DNA of 64,000 nt, from positions 930,001 to 994,000 of the forward strand of contig NZ_CP071860.1 in the NCBI RefSeq assembly GCF_023716665.1, written 5' to 3'. The stretch is from Vibrio sp. SCSIO 43135. Its GTDB lineage: Bacteria; Pseudomonadota; Gammaproteobacteria; Enterobacterales; Vibrionaceae. Shown piece by piece: positions 33,480 to 41,977 of this stretch; the first letter of the stretch is position 1, and every line of letters starts with the position of its first letter. The notes beneath the pieces were generated by a model. It saw only the letters and a program-made list of their open reading frames with translations. It was not told where the DNA came from and made no database searches. A program made the translations under genes and the position numbers.

Positions 33480-34682
33480 ATGACCGAAAAGTTGCTACCA
33501 AGCGATTTAACTTTTTCCGGCCCATTTCCACGTTTGTCTAGGCGTTTACGTCTTGGCATTGTTGGTGGGGGGCGAATTTCAGTCACACAATCAACCGCGG
33601 CCCGTTTAAGCGATTATTGGGAAATCAAAGCCGGTGCTCTGTCATCGGACCCAGTTAAAGCGAAAGCCAAAGGCCAACAATGGTACTTAGACGATGACCG
33701 CTGCTATTCATCATTTGAAGAGATGGCCAACAAAGAATCGCAACGTGATGATGGTATTGATGCAGTAATGATCACCACGCCGAACCACCTCCACTTTGAT
33801 GCTGCAAAAGTATTTCTAGAAGCAGGCATTGACGTTCTTTGCGATAAACCGTTAACCAATGAAATCGACCAAGCCGCTGAGTTGATTCGTCTGACTCAAC
33901 AAACAGGAATGGTATTTGGCGTATCGTTCGTCAACACGGCTTTTCCAATGATCCGCCAAGCCAAAGCTATGGTTGAACGTGGTGATATAGGCAAAATCAA
34001 CCAAGTCCATGTTGAATTTATGCAAGATTGGATGATGAATGAGGATATTTCTCAAGCCGAGCACGTTAAATGGCGTTTAGATCCAAAGAAAAGTGGCTCC
34101 ACCAGCTGTACGGGTGACATAGGAACTCATGCTCAGAACCTTGCGACGTTTGTAACAGGCTTACCTATGACCGACATTCTTGCGCAAATGCACGTTTGTG
34201 GCGCGCCTAAGGCGTTGGAAGATACCGTGATTATGATGACTAAATACGACAACGCTATCCCTGGCACACTCATGGCTACCCGCCTAGCTTCTGGTAACCG
34301 TGGTGGGCTTCGTTTACGCGTTTATGGCGACAAAGGCGGAATTGAGTGGGATATGGAATACCCTGAACGTCTCAAGTACAGCAAGTTTGGTGAGGCTGAT
34401 CGAGTATTGACTCGTGGACAAGGCGGAGAGCTGTTCCCACAAGTAGAACGCAGTACACGCCTTGCTCGCGGTTTTTCCGAAGGTGTTCTTGAAGCGTGGG
34501 CAAACTTATACACCGAATTTGCCCTCGCTGTGGCGGCACGCAAAGATGGCTTAGAAACACCACACGATTGGCTACAATTTCCTCGTGTCGAAAGTGGCGC
34601 TGCAGGAGTTCGCTTCTCGGATGCAACCGTCGAGTCTCACCAGCAAGGTGGACAATGGGTAAATTGTGAGCTTAAACTCTAG
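33480..34682 (+). CDS. Gfo/Idh/MocA-family oxidoreductase (2)
   Basis: It carries an N-terminal extension of ~25 residues before the Rossmann motif LRLGIVGGGRISVTQS. DKPLTNE supplies the family's EKP-like motif with Lys, and TGDIGTHAQNLATFVTG holds the catalytic Asp/His region (DIGTH). The layout resembles dehydrogenases acting on sugars or cyclitols. It is the last gene of a four-gene unit (dctP-oxidoreductase-unknown-oxidoreductase) and is followed by a good terminator. It is clearly divergent from copy (1), suggesting sequential oxidation steps. Confidence 0.85.
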   Translation: MTEKLLPSDLTFSGPFPRLSRRLRLGIVGGGRISVTQSTAARLSDYWEIKAGALSSDPVKAKAKGQQWYLDDDRCYSSFEEMANKESQRDDGIDAVMITTPNHLHFDAAKVFLEAGIDVLCDKPLTNEIDQAAELIRLTQQTGMVFGVSFVNTAFPMIRQAKAMVERGDIGKINQVHVEFMQDWMMNEDISQAEHVKWRLDPKKSGSTSCTGDIGTHAQNLATFVTGLPMTDILAQMHVCGAPKALEDTVIMMTKYDNAIPGTLMATRLASGNRGGLRLRVYGDKGGIEWDMEYPERLKYSKFGEADRVLTRGQGGELFPQVERSTRLARGFSEGVLEAWANLYTEFALAVAARKDGLETPHDWLQFPRVESGAAGVRFSDATVESHQQGGQWVNCELKL

Positions 34683-34702
34683 CAAAATCCATTAAACGTT
34701 AA

Positions 34703-34728
34703 GGCCAGCGTAGTGCTGGCCTTTTTTA
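34703..34728 (+). terminator. Rho-independent terminator of the dctP-oxidoreductase unit
   Basis: GGCCAGC (34703-34709) and GCTGGCC (34715-34721) with a five-base loop, followed by TTTTTT. Confidence 0.88.
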
Positions 34729-34783
34729 TTACTATCACTAGTCTACTCCCTATTTCTACAGTCAGTTTTAGCTACGTAAAGAC

Positions 34784-34822
34784 AAAAAAAGCTGCACTAT
34801 AGAAGAGCCCTATAAGTGCAGC
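34784..34822 (-). terminator. Rho-independent terminator of the quiC operon
   Basis: On the minus strand GCTGCACTTATAGG pairs with CTATAGTGCAGC (34791-34822, one bulge) and is followed by TTTTTTT (34784-34790). It lies 34 bases beyond the quiC stop. Confidence 0.85.
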
Positions 34823-34855
34823 AAAAGGATTAAAACCCATTTGTTTAGCGGTTAG

Positions 34856-36679
34856 TTAGCCTTGGTATGATTGCGCCGCTAAGCGAATAAAGGCATTGGT
34901 TTCACCGTATTTTGCATAATCACCTAAACGCTGAACCACCTCAAAGAACAGGCCATTCACTTCTTTGGTATAAAAATGTAAAAAGCTACCAGTATCGTCT
35001 TCCGCATAAAGAATGTTGTTCTCTTTTAGCTGAGCAATAAACTCATCCGACAAATCAAACTGAGCCTGAATATCTAAGTAGTAGTTATTCGGGATCTTTA
35101 ACTGATAGATAGGCGATAATGAACGTCCAGCCGCAAAGATGTCACTACATTCAATTGCAATCTGGTTGATACTTGCTCCGTTTGAGTCGTTCAGGAAGCG
35201 CTGTGCTGACGTACGTTTCGCACTGGTACTGTTTAATGCGATTTTAATCTTCCCGTTCGGGCTTTTGATCGTACGACTCGTTATCAAGCCGTTAATGTCT
35301 GGTAAATCAAAGCTTTCTTCAGGTACAAAGCCAAAGATTGACTTGTAGAAAAACAAGTTCGATAACAGAGTTTCTGGTGACACAACCTGCCCCATATGGT
35401 CGATGCGTTTAAAGTTGCTGCTCTCTTCTACCTGAGGTGCAACACGCTCAAAATCGACGTCGTAGAACTTCTCTGCTTGATTTTCATCTAATAAGTGAAT
35501 CAGAAGTTGGCTCGAACTTTTTAGTGTCGGCATATCCAATTCATTTTCTTGCTTAGCTTGGTAAATGGTTGGACTGTTGTATCGCTTCGCTAGCTCAACC
35601 AGACGGTTTGAATCCTCGGCCAATACGCCAAGAGCGCACACGCTTTCTCCGTGTCCGTCTAAATAGTTTTGCGCGTTACTGTTCTTCTCATAGTTGAAGA
35701 TGAAGTTGATATCACCCGCTTGATACAAGTCGACATTCTTACTCTTATGACAATGAGTTTTACTAAAACCTAGCGACTCGATTACATCAGTAAACGGGTT
35801 GTTCTCGCGATCTTTCACCGCGAATTCAATAAAGCTGACATCGCTGACTTTCGGAGCATCAAACGCTTCGTCAGTTTGGTCTTCAAGCCACTTCAATGAA
35901 CGTACGCCATCAATCGCCTTTTCAATTGGTGAGGATGCTCGGAATTCATCATTGAACACTTCATGAGAAAGGTAATCGTTGTAGCCTTTGTCTTTTAGCG
36001 TCTGAACGAAATCAATCACTGGGAAATCACCTTGCCCAGGGAAACAGCGATAGTGTCGACTGTATTGCAAGATGTCCATTTGCATTTTAGGAGCATCAGC
36101 AACCTGAACGAGTGCGATTTTTTCTACGGGAATGTCGTTCTTGAGCGTATCTAAGGTATTACCACGTGCAAACATGTGGAAAGTATCAAGTACAACGCCG
36201 AGGTTTGGATGATCAACCATTTTGACTAGGTTCCATGCATCGTCGTAATCAGCAATGTGTCGGCCCCATGCCAATGCTTCGTAGCCTAACTGCATACCTT
36301 CGCGTTTCGCAAGTTCAGCCAATGTATGTAGGTCATCGGCACATTGATGTACGTTCGGCGATGAAAGTGGATGAACATTACTGCACATCATCAAACGGTT
36401 TGTTCCCAACTGATGCGCGAGATCCATCTTGCGCTCCATCATCTTGAACTTTTTATCCCGTAGCGCAGGTGGTAACCCTTCCATATCACGGAAGGGTTGT
36501 AACACTAGGATCTCTAACCCTAGGCTGTCGGCGATACGTTTGACATCTGACGCCGATCCTCGGTACTGGGTTAAGTCATTTTCGAAGATTTCGATCGCAT
36601 GAAAGCCCGCTTTTGCAGCAGCATGCATTTTTTGCTCTAACGTGCCAGAAAGGCACACAGTCGCGATTGAATATTTCAT
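34856..36679 (-). CDS. quiC: 3-dehydroshikimate dehydratase, two-domain (TIM barrel + HPPD-like)
   Basis: This enzyme converts 3-dehydroshikimate to protocatechuate. Residues 1-270 form a sugar-phosphate-isomerase-like TIM barrel with the metal ligands Glu134 (GYEALAWG), Asp165 (VVLDTFHMF), Gln192 (LVQVADAP) and Glu240 (LSHEVFND), matching the QuiC active site described for Pseudomonas. Residues ~290-600 are a vicinal-oxygen-chelate, 4-hydroxyphenylpyruvate-dioxygenase-like domain (RIDHMGQVVSPETLLSNLFF, GLFFEVVQRLGDY). 607 residues. It is last in a leftward operon with an oxidoreductase, AEC permease and the TRAP transporter, and it links hydroaromatic breakdown to the lig genes. Confidence 0.9.
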   Translation of the reverse strand: MKYSIATVCLSGTLEQKMHAAAKAGFHAIEIFENDLTQYRGSASDVKRIADSLGLEILVLQPFRDMEGLPPALRDKKFKMMERKMDLAHQLGTNRLMMCSNVHPLSSPNVHQCADDLHTLAELAKREGMQLGYEALAWGRHIADYDDAWNLVKMVDHPNLGVVLDTFHMFARGNTLDTLKNDIPVEKIALVQVADAPKMQMDILQYSRHYRCFPGQGDFPVIDFVQTLKDKGYNDYLSHEVFNDEFRASSPIEKAIDGVRSLKWLEDQTDEAFDAPKVSDVSFIEFAVKDRENNPFTDVIESLGFSKTHCHKSKNVDLYQAGDINFIFNYEKNSNAQNYLDGHGESVCALGVLAEDSNRLVELAKRYNSPTIYQAKQENELDMPTLKSSSQLLIHLLDENQAEKFYDVDFERVAPQVEESSNFKRIDHMGQVVSPETLLSNLFFYKSIFGFVPEESFDLPDINGLITSRTIKSPNGKIKIALNSTSAKRTSAQRFLNDSNGASINQIAIECSDIFAAGRSLSPIYQLKIPNNYYLDIQAQFDLSDEFIAQLKENNILYAEDDTGSFLHFYTKEVNGLFFEVVQRLGDYAKYGETNAFIRLAAQSYQG

Positions 36680-36688
36680 ACCTACCTC

Positions 36689-37759
36689 CTAACCAATTAA
36701 AGGCGTGACATCGCGTACCGGTACGTACTGCCCCGACTCACACGCTTCGATGATGGCGTCTATAACGAGAAGGTTCTGTAGCCCATCCCAAATACTGACA
36801 TTAGGTGTCGTTTCGTCGCCGCGAATCAATGCGCAGAAATGTTCGAGCTGTCGTTTTAGTGGGTCTTCACGGTTAATTGGTTCTTGGCGAGACTCCATGG
36901 CGTTCCACCAGGATGGCGTAACATCCGAGCCAAAGGATTTCACTTGCATCGTTGGAATAGACAAACAGCCGTTCGTGCCAGCAACGTGATAGCAGTCTTC
37001 GGTTTCATACGTAGCGTACGATTTGTTTTCCTGAGAGGTTTGCTCCCAGCTACGAGGGCTTGCAGAGGCATCTGAAAGTAAGAATGACCCGAGGGTTCCA
37101 TTTGCAAAGCGGAACGACATTACCGTTGTATCTTCCACTTCAAATTCTCGGGTGCTATTGGAGCTTAATGCCTGTACCCCTACGATATCACCAACCAAGT
37201 GACGAAGATTACCTATTTCATGAATCATGTTGATGAAGATTGGGCCGCCGCCCTTCACTTTTCTCCATTCACCTTCATCAAAGTAATAATCTGGCTTATA
37301 GAAAGCAGCACTGCCCATAATGGATACGATGTTACCTAGTTCACCGCTATCGATGACTTTTTTAGCCGTTTCGAGCAAAGGGCTGTACGCACGGTGATGT
37401 CCGACCAACATGATGCTCTGCTCTTGCTTAGCGTGTTTCAGCAATTCGATGGCATCTTCGATACTGTCCGTTACTGGTTTTTCTACGATTGCAGGTACAC
37501 CAGCGGCAATACATTCATGAGATTGGATAGCGTGAAGCTTGTTTGGAGTAGCTAAGATCACACCATCAGGCTTATCTTGCTCGAAGGCTTCAGCCAAGCT
37601 TGCATAGACTTTAACTCCATATTGCTGCGCGACTTCTTGCGCCGCTGGGAATGGGTCAATAATTGAGGCAAGCTCGCAGTGTGGGTTTTCGTCAACAAGC
37701 TTAATATGAGTTTTACCGATGAGTCCCGCACCAGCGACAGAGATTCTCACTTTTTCCAT
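36689..37759 (-). CDS. Gfo/Idh/MocA-family oxidoreductase (3)
   Basis: VRISVAGAGLIGKTHI is the Rossmann motif; IVEKPVTDS carries the family Lys; GGGPIFINMIHEIGNLRHLVG contains the catalytic His (IHEIG) but lacks the usual Asp two residues earlier (NMIHE). 356 residues. It lies nine bases upstream of quiC, in the same operon. Its closest relatives from memory occur near quinate/shikimate genes, so it may act on a hydroaromatic acid before QuiC; this is inference. Confidence 0.85.
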   Translation of the reverse strand: MEKVRISVAGAGLIGKTHIKLVDENPHCELASIIDPFPAAQEVAQQYGVKVYASLAEAFEQDKPDGVILATPNKLHAIQSHECIAAGVPAIVEKPVTDSIEDAIELLKHAKQEQSIMLVGHHRAYSPLLETAKKVIDSGELGNIVSIMGSAAFYKPDYYFDEGEWRKVKGGGPIFINMIHEIGNLRHLVGDIVGVQALSSNSTREFEVEDTTVMSFRFANGTLGSFLLSDASASPRSWEQTSQENKSYATYETEDCYHVAGTNGCLSIPTMQVKSFGSDVTPSWWNAMESRQEPINREDPLKRQLEHFCALIRGDETTPNVSIWDGLQNLLVIDAIIEACESGQYVPVRDVTPLIG

Positions 37760-37787
37760 GTTTCTCGACCTTATTTTTCACTTATTG

Positions 37788-38714
37788 TTATAGATTGATC
37801 ATCGATACCACGACCGACAGCGTCAGTGCTGATGCAATCGTCGTCGCAACGAGAGTGTTTAGACAGAACTGCTGTTGTTTATAGAGCGCACCTAGCATTG
37901 GGTAGATGGTTAACATAGGTGCAGCACTAAAGATCAACAGCGCATACTTAATCTCGCCTTGAACAGGCCATATGTTCATAAATGCCAACGCCACGAGTGG
38001 GAAAAACACCAATTTGACTGTACTGACTAACGCCATTCGGCGTTTTTGTTCAAATTTAAGTGATTGACCCAATGCCCCTCCAATCACAAACAAAGCCAAT
38101 GCGATTGAAGTGTTGGCGATGGAGCCCACACTGTTCATCAATACGTCGGGGAGCGGTAAACCCACAATATTGACGACAAGGGATACACATATCGCGAGCA
38201 CAATAGGATTCTTTCCTACCCTAGCCGCGACAGATATTAGTTGCCGCTTGAGTGACGTATTGTTGCTTTGTGTAAACTCAAGCAATACAAGGCACAAAGG
38301 AATAAAGATTAAGTTCTCTACCAATACGCACATGAGGAACGCTTCAACGTAGCGCCCTTCGAAAAGCGACAATACGACAGGAAAACCAACGAATGCGCTA
38401 TTTGGCATTCCACTTCCCAGTGCATTTACAAACGAATCTTGCCAAGACCGTTTCATCCAACCTCGAGTAATCAAGATTACGATTGCCATAGACGACAACC
38501 CTGCCATCGCGTAAACCAACATGAAGTTGGGTTGGATGATGTCGCTCATTTCCATTTGCGTAAGGCCGGAAAAGATGACTGATGGCAGTGCGAAATACAG
38601 AACAAACTTGCTAATGTCACCGATGAATTTGTCGGAGAAAAAGCGTAATTTAGTCGTCACAAAGCCTGCCGCAACGATTATCACGAGCGGCAGGAAGATT
38701 TCTATTACAGACAT
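37788..38714 (-). CDS. AEC-family (auxin efflux carrier-like) permease
   Basis: This 308-residue integral membrane protein has about ten hydrophobic segments arranged in two five-helix halves. It begins VIEIFLPLVIIVAAGFVTTKL, and shows the family's SGMPNSAFVGFPVVLSLFEG segment and, near the end, APMLTIYPMLGALYKQ. AEC carriers move mono- and dicarboxylates or aromatic acids across the inner membrane. It follows dctM by nine bases, so the operon encodes two unrelated transport systems. Confidence 0.88.
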   Translation of the reverse strand: MSVIEIFLPLVIIVAAGFVTTKLRFFSDKFIGDISKFVLYFALPSVIFSGLTQMEMSDIIQPNFMLVYAMAGLSSMAIVILITRGWMKRSWQDSFVNALGSGMPNSAFVGFPVVLSLFEGRYVEAFLMCVLVENLIFIPLCLVLLEFTQSNNTSLKRQLISVAARVGKNPIVLAICVSLVVNIVGLPLPDVLMNSVGSIANTSIALALFVIGGALGQSLKFEQKRRMALVSTVKLVFFPLVALAFMNIWPVQGEIKYALLIFSAAPMLTIYPMLGALYKQQQFCLNTLVATTIASALTLSVVVSMINL

Positions 38715-38723
38715 GTTGGCTCG

Positions 38724-39989
38724 CTAATACCCGAATAATTTAGGTAAGAAGAGCACGCTTTGTGGAACGAAAGTGATGAAGAACAGTACCGCAACCTCCA
38801 GCAGGAACAGCGGAATAACTTGTTTCGAGATGGCTGCGATTCCAACTTTTGAAATAGTGTTCGATACGAATAAGCAGATGCCCATTGGCGGTGTTATCAA
38901 ACCAATCATTAGGTTGAAGATCACCACTATTCCGAAGTGTACTGGGTCGATACCAAAGCTCATCGCGATTGGGTGGAAAATTGGAATTAGGATAAGCATC
39001 GCTGCTATGCCTTCCAAAAATAACCCTACCCCTAGCAAAATCAAGTTCACCATAATCAGGAACATGATTGGATCGCTGATTGTCGCTAAGATTTGCTCAC
39101 TGATGTATTGAGGCACACGTGAGAACGTCAGCAACCAGTTAGCAACGGATACTACTGCAATTAAAATCAATACTATCGACGAGTCACGCATCGAGCGCAT
39201 AAACACTTCAGGTAAATCACGAATCGTCAGTGACTTATATACAAACATACCGACGCTTAATGCATAGAAGGCAGCAAAAGCAGCAGCTTCGGTTGGAGTA
39301 ACAATCCCCAACAGAATCGAACCAAGGATAAAGATTGGCATAGTGAGCGGGATAAACGCTTTCACCAATGCTTTGCGGCGGCTTTGTCTTACAACAGAGC
39401 TACGAATGTTGTGTCGAGTTGCGTAGATGAACACAAAAATGGATAAAGCAATTGCCGACATGATGCCTGGCACAATACCTGCCAAGAATAGTGCAGGAAC
39501 AGAGACACCACTTGCGATTAGCGCGTAAATGATGACTGGAATACTAGGCGGGATCATTGGCCCAATAACAGATGATGCTGCAGTCAACGCCGACGAAAAC
39601 TCTTTGCTGTAACCCTCTTTTTCCATTTGAGGAATAAACACTCGCCCTAGCGCTGATGTATCTGCAACAGCAGAACCAGAGATGCCAGCAAACATAACCG
39701 AAGACCATACGTTTACTTGTGCAAGCCCACCTCTAAAGTGGCCAACCAGCGCGTTAGCAAAATCGATAATGCGGTTAGTGATACCGCTTTTGTTCATTAA
39801 TTCGCCCGCTAACACGAACAGTGGCACCGCAAGAATTGAGTAAGAGTCAAGCCCACTAAAGATACGCTGAGCCACTAAGCTAATCGAAATAGGCGTGCTA
39901 GTGACATAAAATGACATGGCAAGGATGATACTAAAGACAAGCGGCACCCCGAAAACCAACATGGTTCCCATTAAAGCAATAGATGGCAT
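38724..39989 (-). CDS. dctM: TRAP transporter large membrane subunit
   Basis: This is a 421-residue DctM-family ion-coupled translocation subunit with about 12 hydrophobic segments. The conserved motifs VPLFVLAGELMNKSGIT, GISGSAVADTSALGRVFIPQM and ASSVIGPMIPPSIPVIIYA lie in the first half; LLGVGLFLEGIAAMLILIPIFHP and GLITPPMGICLFV lie in the second. Works with the adjacent DctQ and a periplasmic DctP, driven by sodium. It begins nine bases after dctQ. Confidence 0.95.
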   Translation of the reverse strand: MPSIALMGTMLVFGVPLVFSIILAMSFYVTSTPISISLVAQRIFSGLDSYSILAVPLFVLAGELMNKSGITNRIIDFANALVGHFRGGLAQVNVWSSVMFAGISGSAVADTSALGRVFIPQMEKEGYSKEFSSALTAASSVIGPMIPPSIPVIIYALIASGVSVPALFLAGIVPGIMSAIALSIFVFIYATRHNIRSSVVRQSRRKALVKAFIPLTMPIFILGSILLGIVTPTEAAAFAAFYALSVGMFVYKSLTIRDLPEVFMRSMRDSSIVLILIAVVSVANWLLTFSRVPQYISEQILATISDPIMFLIMVNLILLGVGLFLEGIAAMLILIPIFHPIAMSFGIDPVHFGIVVIFNLMIGLITPPMGICLFVSNTISKVGIAAISKQVIPLFLLEVAVLFFITFVPQSVLFLPKLFGY

Positions 39990-39998
39990 AGTAAATCC

Positions 39999-40493
39999 TT
40001 ATACGTCGCTTTGAGTTAACGTTGGCTCACGCTCTGAACGTGGCACTTTTACATGAGAAATCAGGCGTAAAGTCGCTGCGATAAACAAGCACACACCACC
40101 AACAATCAGAGCAGACTGGAAGTAGTACATATTCACGCCAATACCCGGTGATTCAATCCCACCACGTTTAGAAACAAACAGGTAGGCCGACCAGGTTAAG
40201 ATTACTGAAGATGCCAAGACACATAGGTCAACAACAACTTCTAATGTCTTTTGAAACTTGGCTGATTTAATTGTATCTAGCACCGCAAACTTGATGTGTA
40301 GCCCTTCTAGGTAACAAAGTGAAGTTGCGAACATGACCCCATAAATCATTGAATACTTACTGAGTTCTTCACCCCAAAGAATTGAGATGTTGAAGAAGTA
40401 TCGGCAGATTGTCGTCACAAGCATGACAACAAAGAGAGTGAACAGTGATGTACCGGCAAGCACAGCAAGTAGCTTTTTGTATTGTTCAATCAT
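39999..40493 (-). CDS. dctQ: TRAP transporter small membrane subunit
   Basis: This 164-residue protein has four hydrophobic segments; WGEELSKYSMIYGVMFATSLCYLEG (positions ~40-64) carries the DctQ-family WxEE motif, and LHIKFAVLD follows. It is required for function of DctM. It is 54 bases downstream of the dctP copy 2 stop, within one operon. Confidence 0.93.
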   Translation of the reverse strand: MIEQYKKLLAVLAGTSLFTLFVVMLVTTICRYFFNISILWGEELSKYSMIYGVMFATSLCYLEGLHIKFAVLDTIKSAKFQKTLEVVVDLCVLASSVILTWSAYLFVSKRGGIESPGIGVNMYYFQSALIVGGVCLFIAATLRLISHVKVPRSEREPTLTQSDV

Positions 40494-40547
40494 AATTCCC
40501 TTTCTCCATGGGAAAGTACCGCAGCGCCCTGCACTGCGGCACGATCT

Positions 40548-41546
40548 TTACTGATTCGCTTGTTCTACTGCTTGTAGCGCACCATCAATCCACTTAGCAT
40601 CTACTGTGCCTTCCAACCATTTGATCACAGCTGGTTGAGTTTGATCGCGGAATTGTTTTTGTTGCTCAGGGGTTAGCGAAGTAATCTTCATCCCCTTCTT
40701 AGCTAATGTTTCTAGGCCTTCAGCAGAGTTTACTTGCTGAATAGCGCGACCAACTGTACCGGCGACTTTTGCTGCTCGGTCGATAATTGCACGATCCTCT
40801 GCATTCAAAGAGGTGTAAAAGTCGTCATTCATTAATAGGAAATCGGTACTGTATACGTGGCCATCAAGCGTGATGTATTTTTGTAGCTCGTAGAACTTGT
40901 TCGCACTAATCACACTCACTGGGTTTTCTTGTCCGTCGATAACACCTGTAGTAAGTGCAGCTGGAACCTCAGGAAATGCGATTGGCGTAGGCTCTGCCTT
41001 CAATGACTTCAACATCTCGACATAGAGTGGCGTCGTCATTACGCGGATTTTTAGACCTTGTAGATCTTCAGGAGTGTTAATTTCACGCTTAGAGTTTGTG
41101 AAGTGGCGGAAACCAGTTTCACCATAGGCAAGGTTTCTCAAGCCGGTTTGCTTCAAGCAGTGTTCATTAAGTGCTTGGCCGAATTCACCATCTAGCACTT
41201 CCCATGCTACTGGAGAAGACGGGAATAGATATGGGATTTCTAGTACGTTCGCTTCTTTACATAGTTTTGAGTACGCACCAGACACCATCGTCATCGTCAG
41301 CATACCCTCTTGAGTAGACTGAAGTAACTCTGTCTCACCGCCTAACTGGCCAGATGGGTAAATGTTTACCTTAATTTTTCCGCCAGATTCCGCTTCTACG
41401 ATATTTTTAAATACTTGAGTAGCGGCACCTTTCTTAGAAATAGTCCAGTCTTGAGAATCGACATGGCCAATAGTGATATCTAAAGCTGCAGCTGAACCTG
41501 CGTAAGCTAGCGATAAGGCAAGTGAAAGTTTCGTTATAGTTTTCAT
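40548..41546 (-). CDS. dctP: TRAP transporter substrate-binding protein (DctP), copy 2
   Basis: The signal peptide is MKTITKLSLALSLAYAGSAAA; the mature protein begins LDITIGHVDSQDW. The family Arg segment is GLKIRVMTTPL. The start ATG 41544-41546 has CAGGAGGTTC ideally placed; an in-frame opening 42 bases upstream is not supported. It is strikingly similar to copy 1 (shared LEIPYLFPSSPVAWEVLDG, GETGFRHFTNSK, AIIxRAAKVAGTVGRAIQQ), so they are paralogues. It differs in the ligand-facing stretch after the Arg (TTPLYVEML versus NQSFIEFM), which hints at different ligands. Confidence 0.95.
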   Translation of the reverse strand: MKTITKLSLALSLAYAGSAAALDITIGHVDSQDWTISKKGAATQVFKNIVEAESGGKIKVNIYPSGQLGGETELLQSTQEGMLTMTMVSGAYSKLCKEANVLEIPYLFPSSPVAWEVLDGEFGQALNEHCLKQTGLRNLAYGETGFRHFTNSKREINTPEDLQGLKIRVMTTPLYVEMLKSLKAEPTPIAFPEVPAALTTGVIDGQENPVSVISANKFYELQKYITLDGHVYSTDFLLMNDDFYTSLNAEDRAIIDRAAKVAGTVGRAIQQVNSAEGLETLAKKGMKITSLTPEQQKQFRDQTQPAVIKWLEGTVDAKWIDGALQAVEQANQ

Positions 41547-41977
41547 TCGTGAACCTCCTGTTTCATCAGCAAACAAAGCTATCACCAAGAATTAACAATT
41601 GATAATTCATATAGTGAAAGTGTTATTCAATTTTTAGATAACCAACGCTTACTGGGAAACCAATAACTTTCAAATTATCAATTTTCATTGTTATTTTTCA
41701 ATTACTTATTTAAATATAAATATCAGTGATGTATTAATTAGTTGTTAATACATTAAACTTTTGTTTAATTCAATTTTGGGGATAATTGTCACATCTTTGC
41801 TACAAAAGCTTATATTTCTTATTCATTTCCACTTGTCAGTTATGTATTAATAAATAGGAAAGGTCATAACTTTTATATTTAATCCAATGCCGTAAATTTA
41901 CTGTTGAAAATACTAAATTAGTATATTTACTCAAATTCAGAGTCAGCCAATATAATTACAACCATAAAGGTATAAAG
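41547..41977. promoter_or_regulatory. Long divergent control region (dctP / lysR)
   Basis: This is 431 bases without a gene, strongly AT-rich. It contains a 20-bp near-perfect palindrome at 41589-41608 and a related ATTATCAATT motif near 41676, both plausible sites for the divergently encoded LysR-type regulator. A weak AAGG precedes the lysR ATG. Nothing else was recognised. Confidence 0.65.
41589..41608. promoter_or_regulatory. Palindrome upstream of dctP copy 2
   Basis: GAATTAACAATTGATAATTC is self-complementary except for one base pair. It lies 43 bases upstream of the dctP ATG, in a position for an operator or promoter-proximal activator site. The overlapping LysR-type regulator is the obvious candidate, but AT-rich palindromes arise easily by chance. 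Confidence 0.45.
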
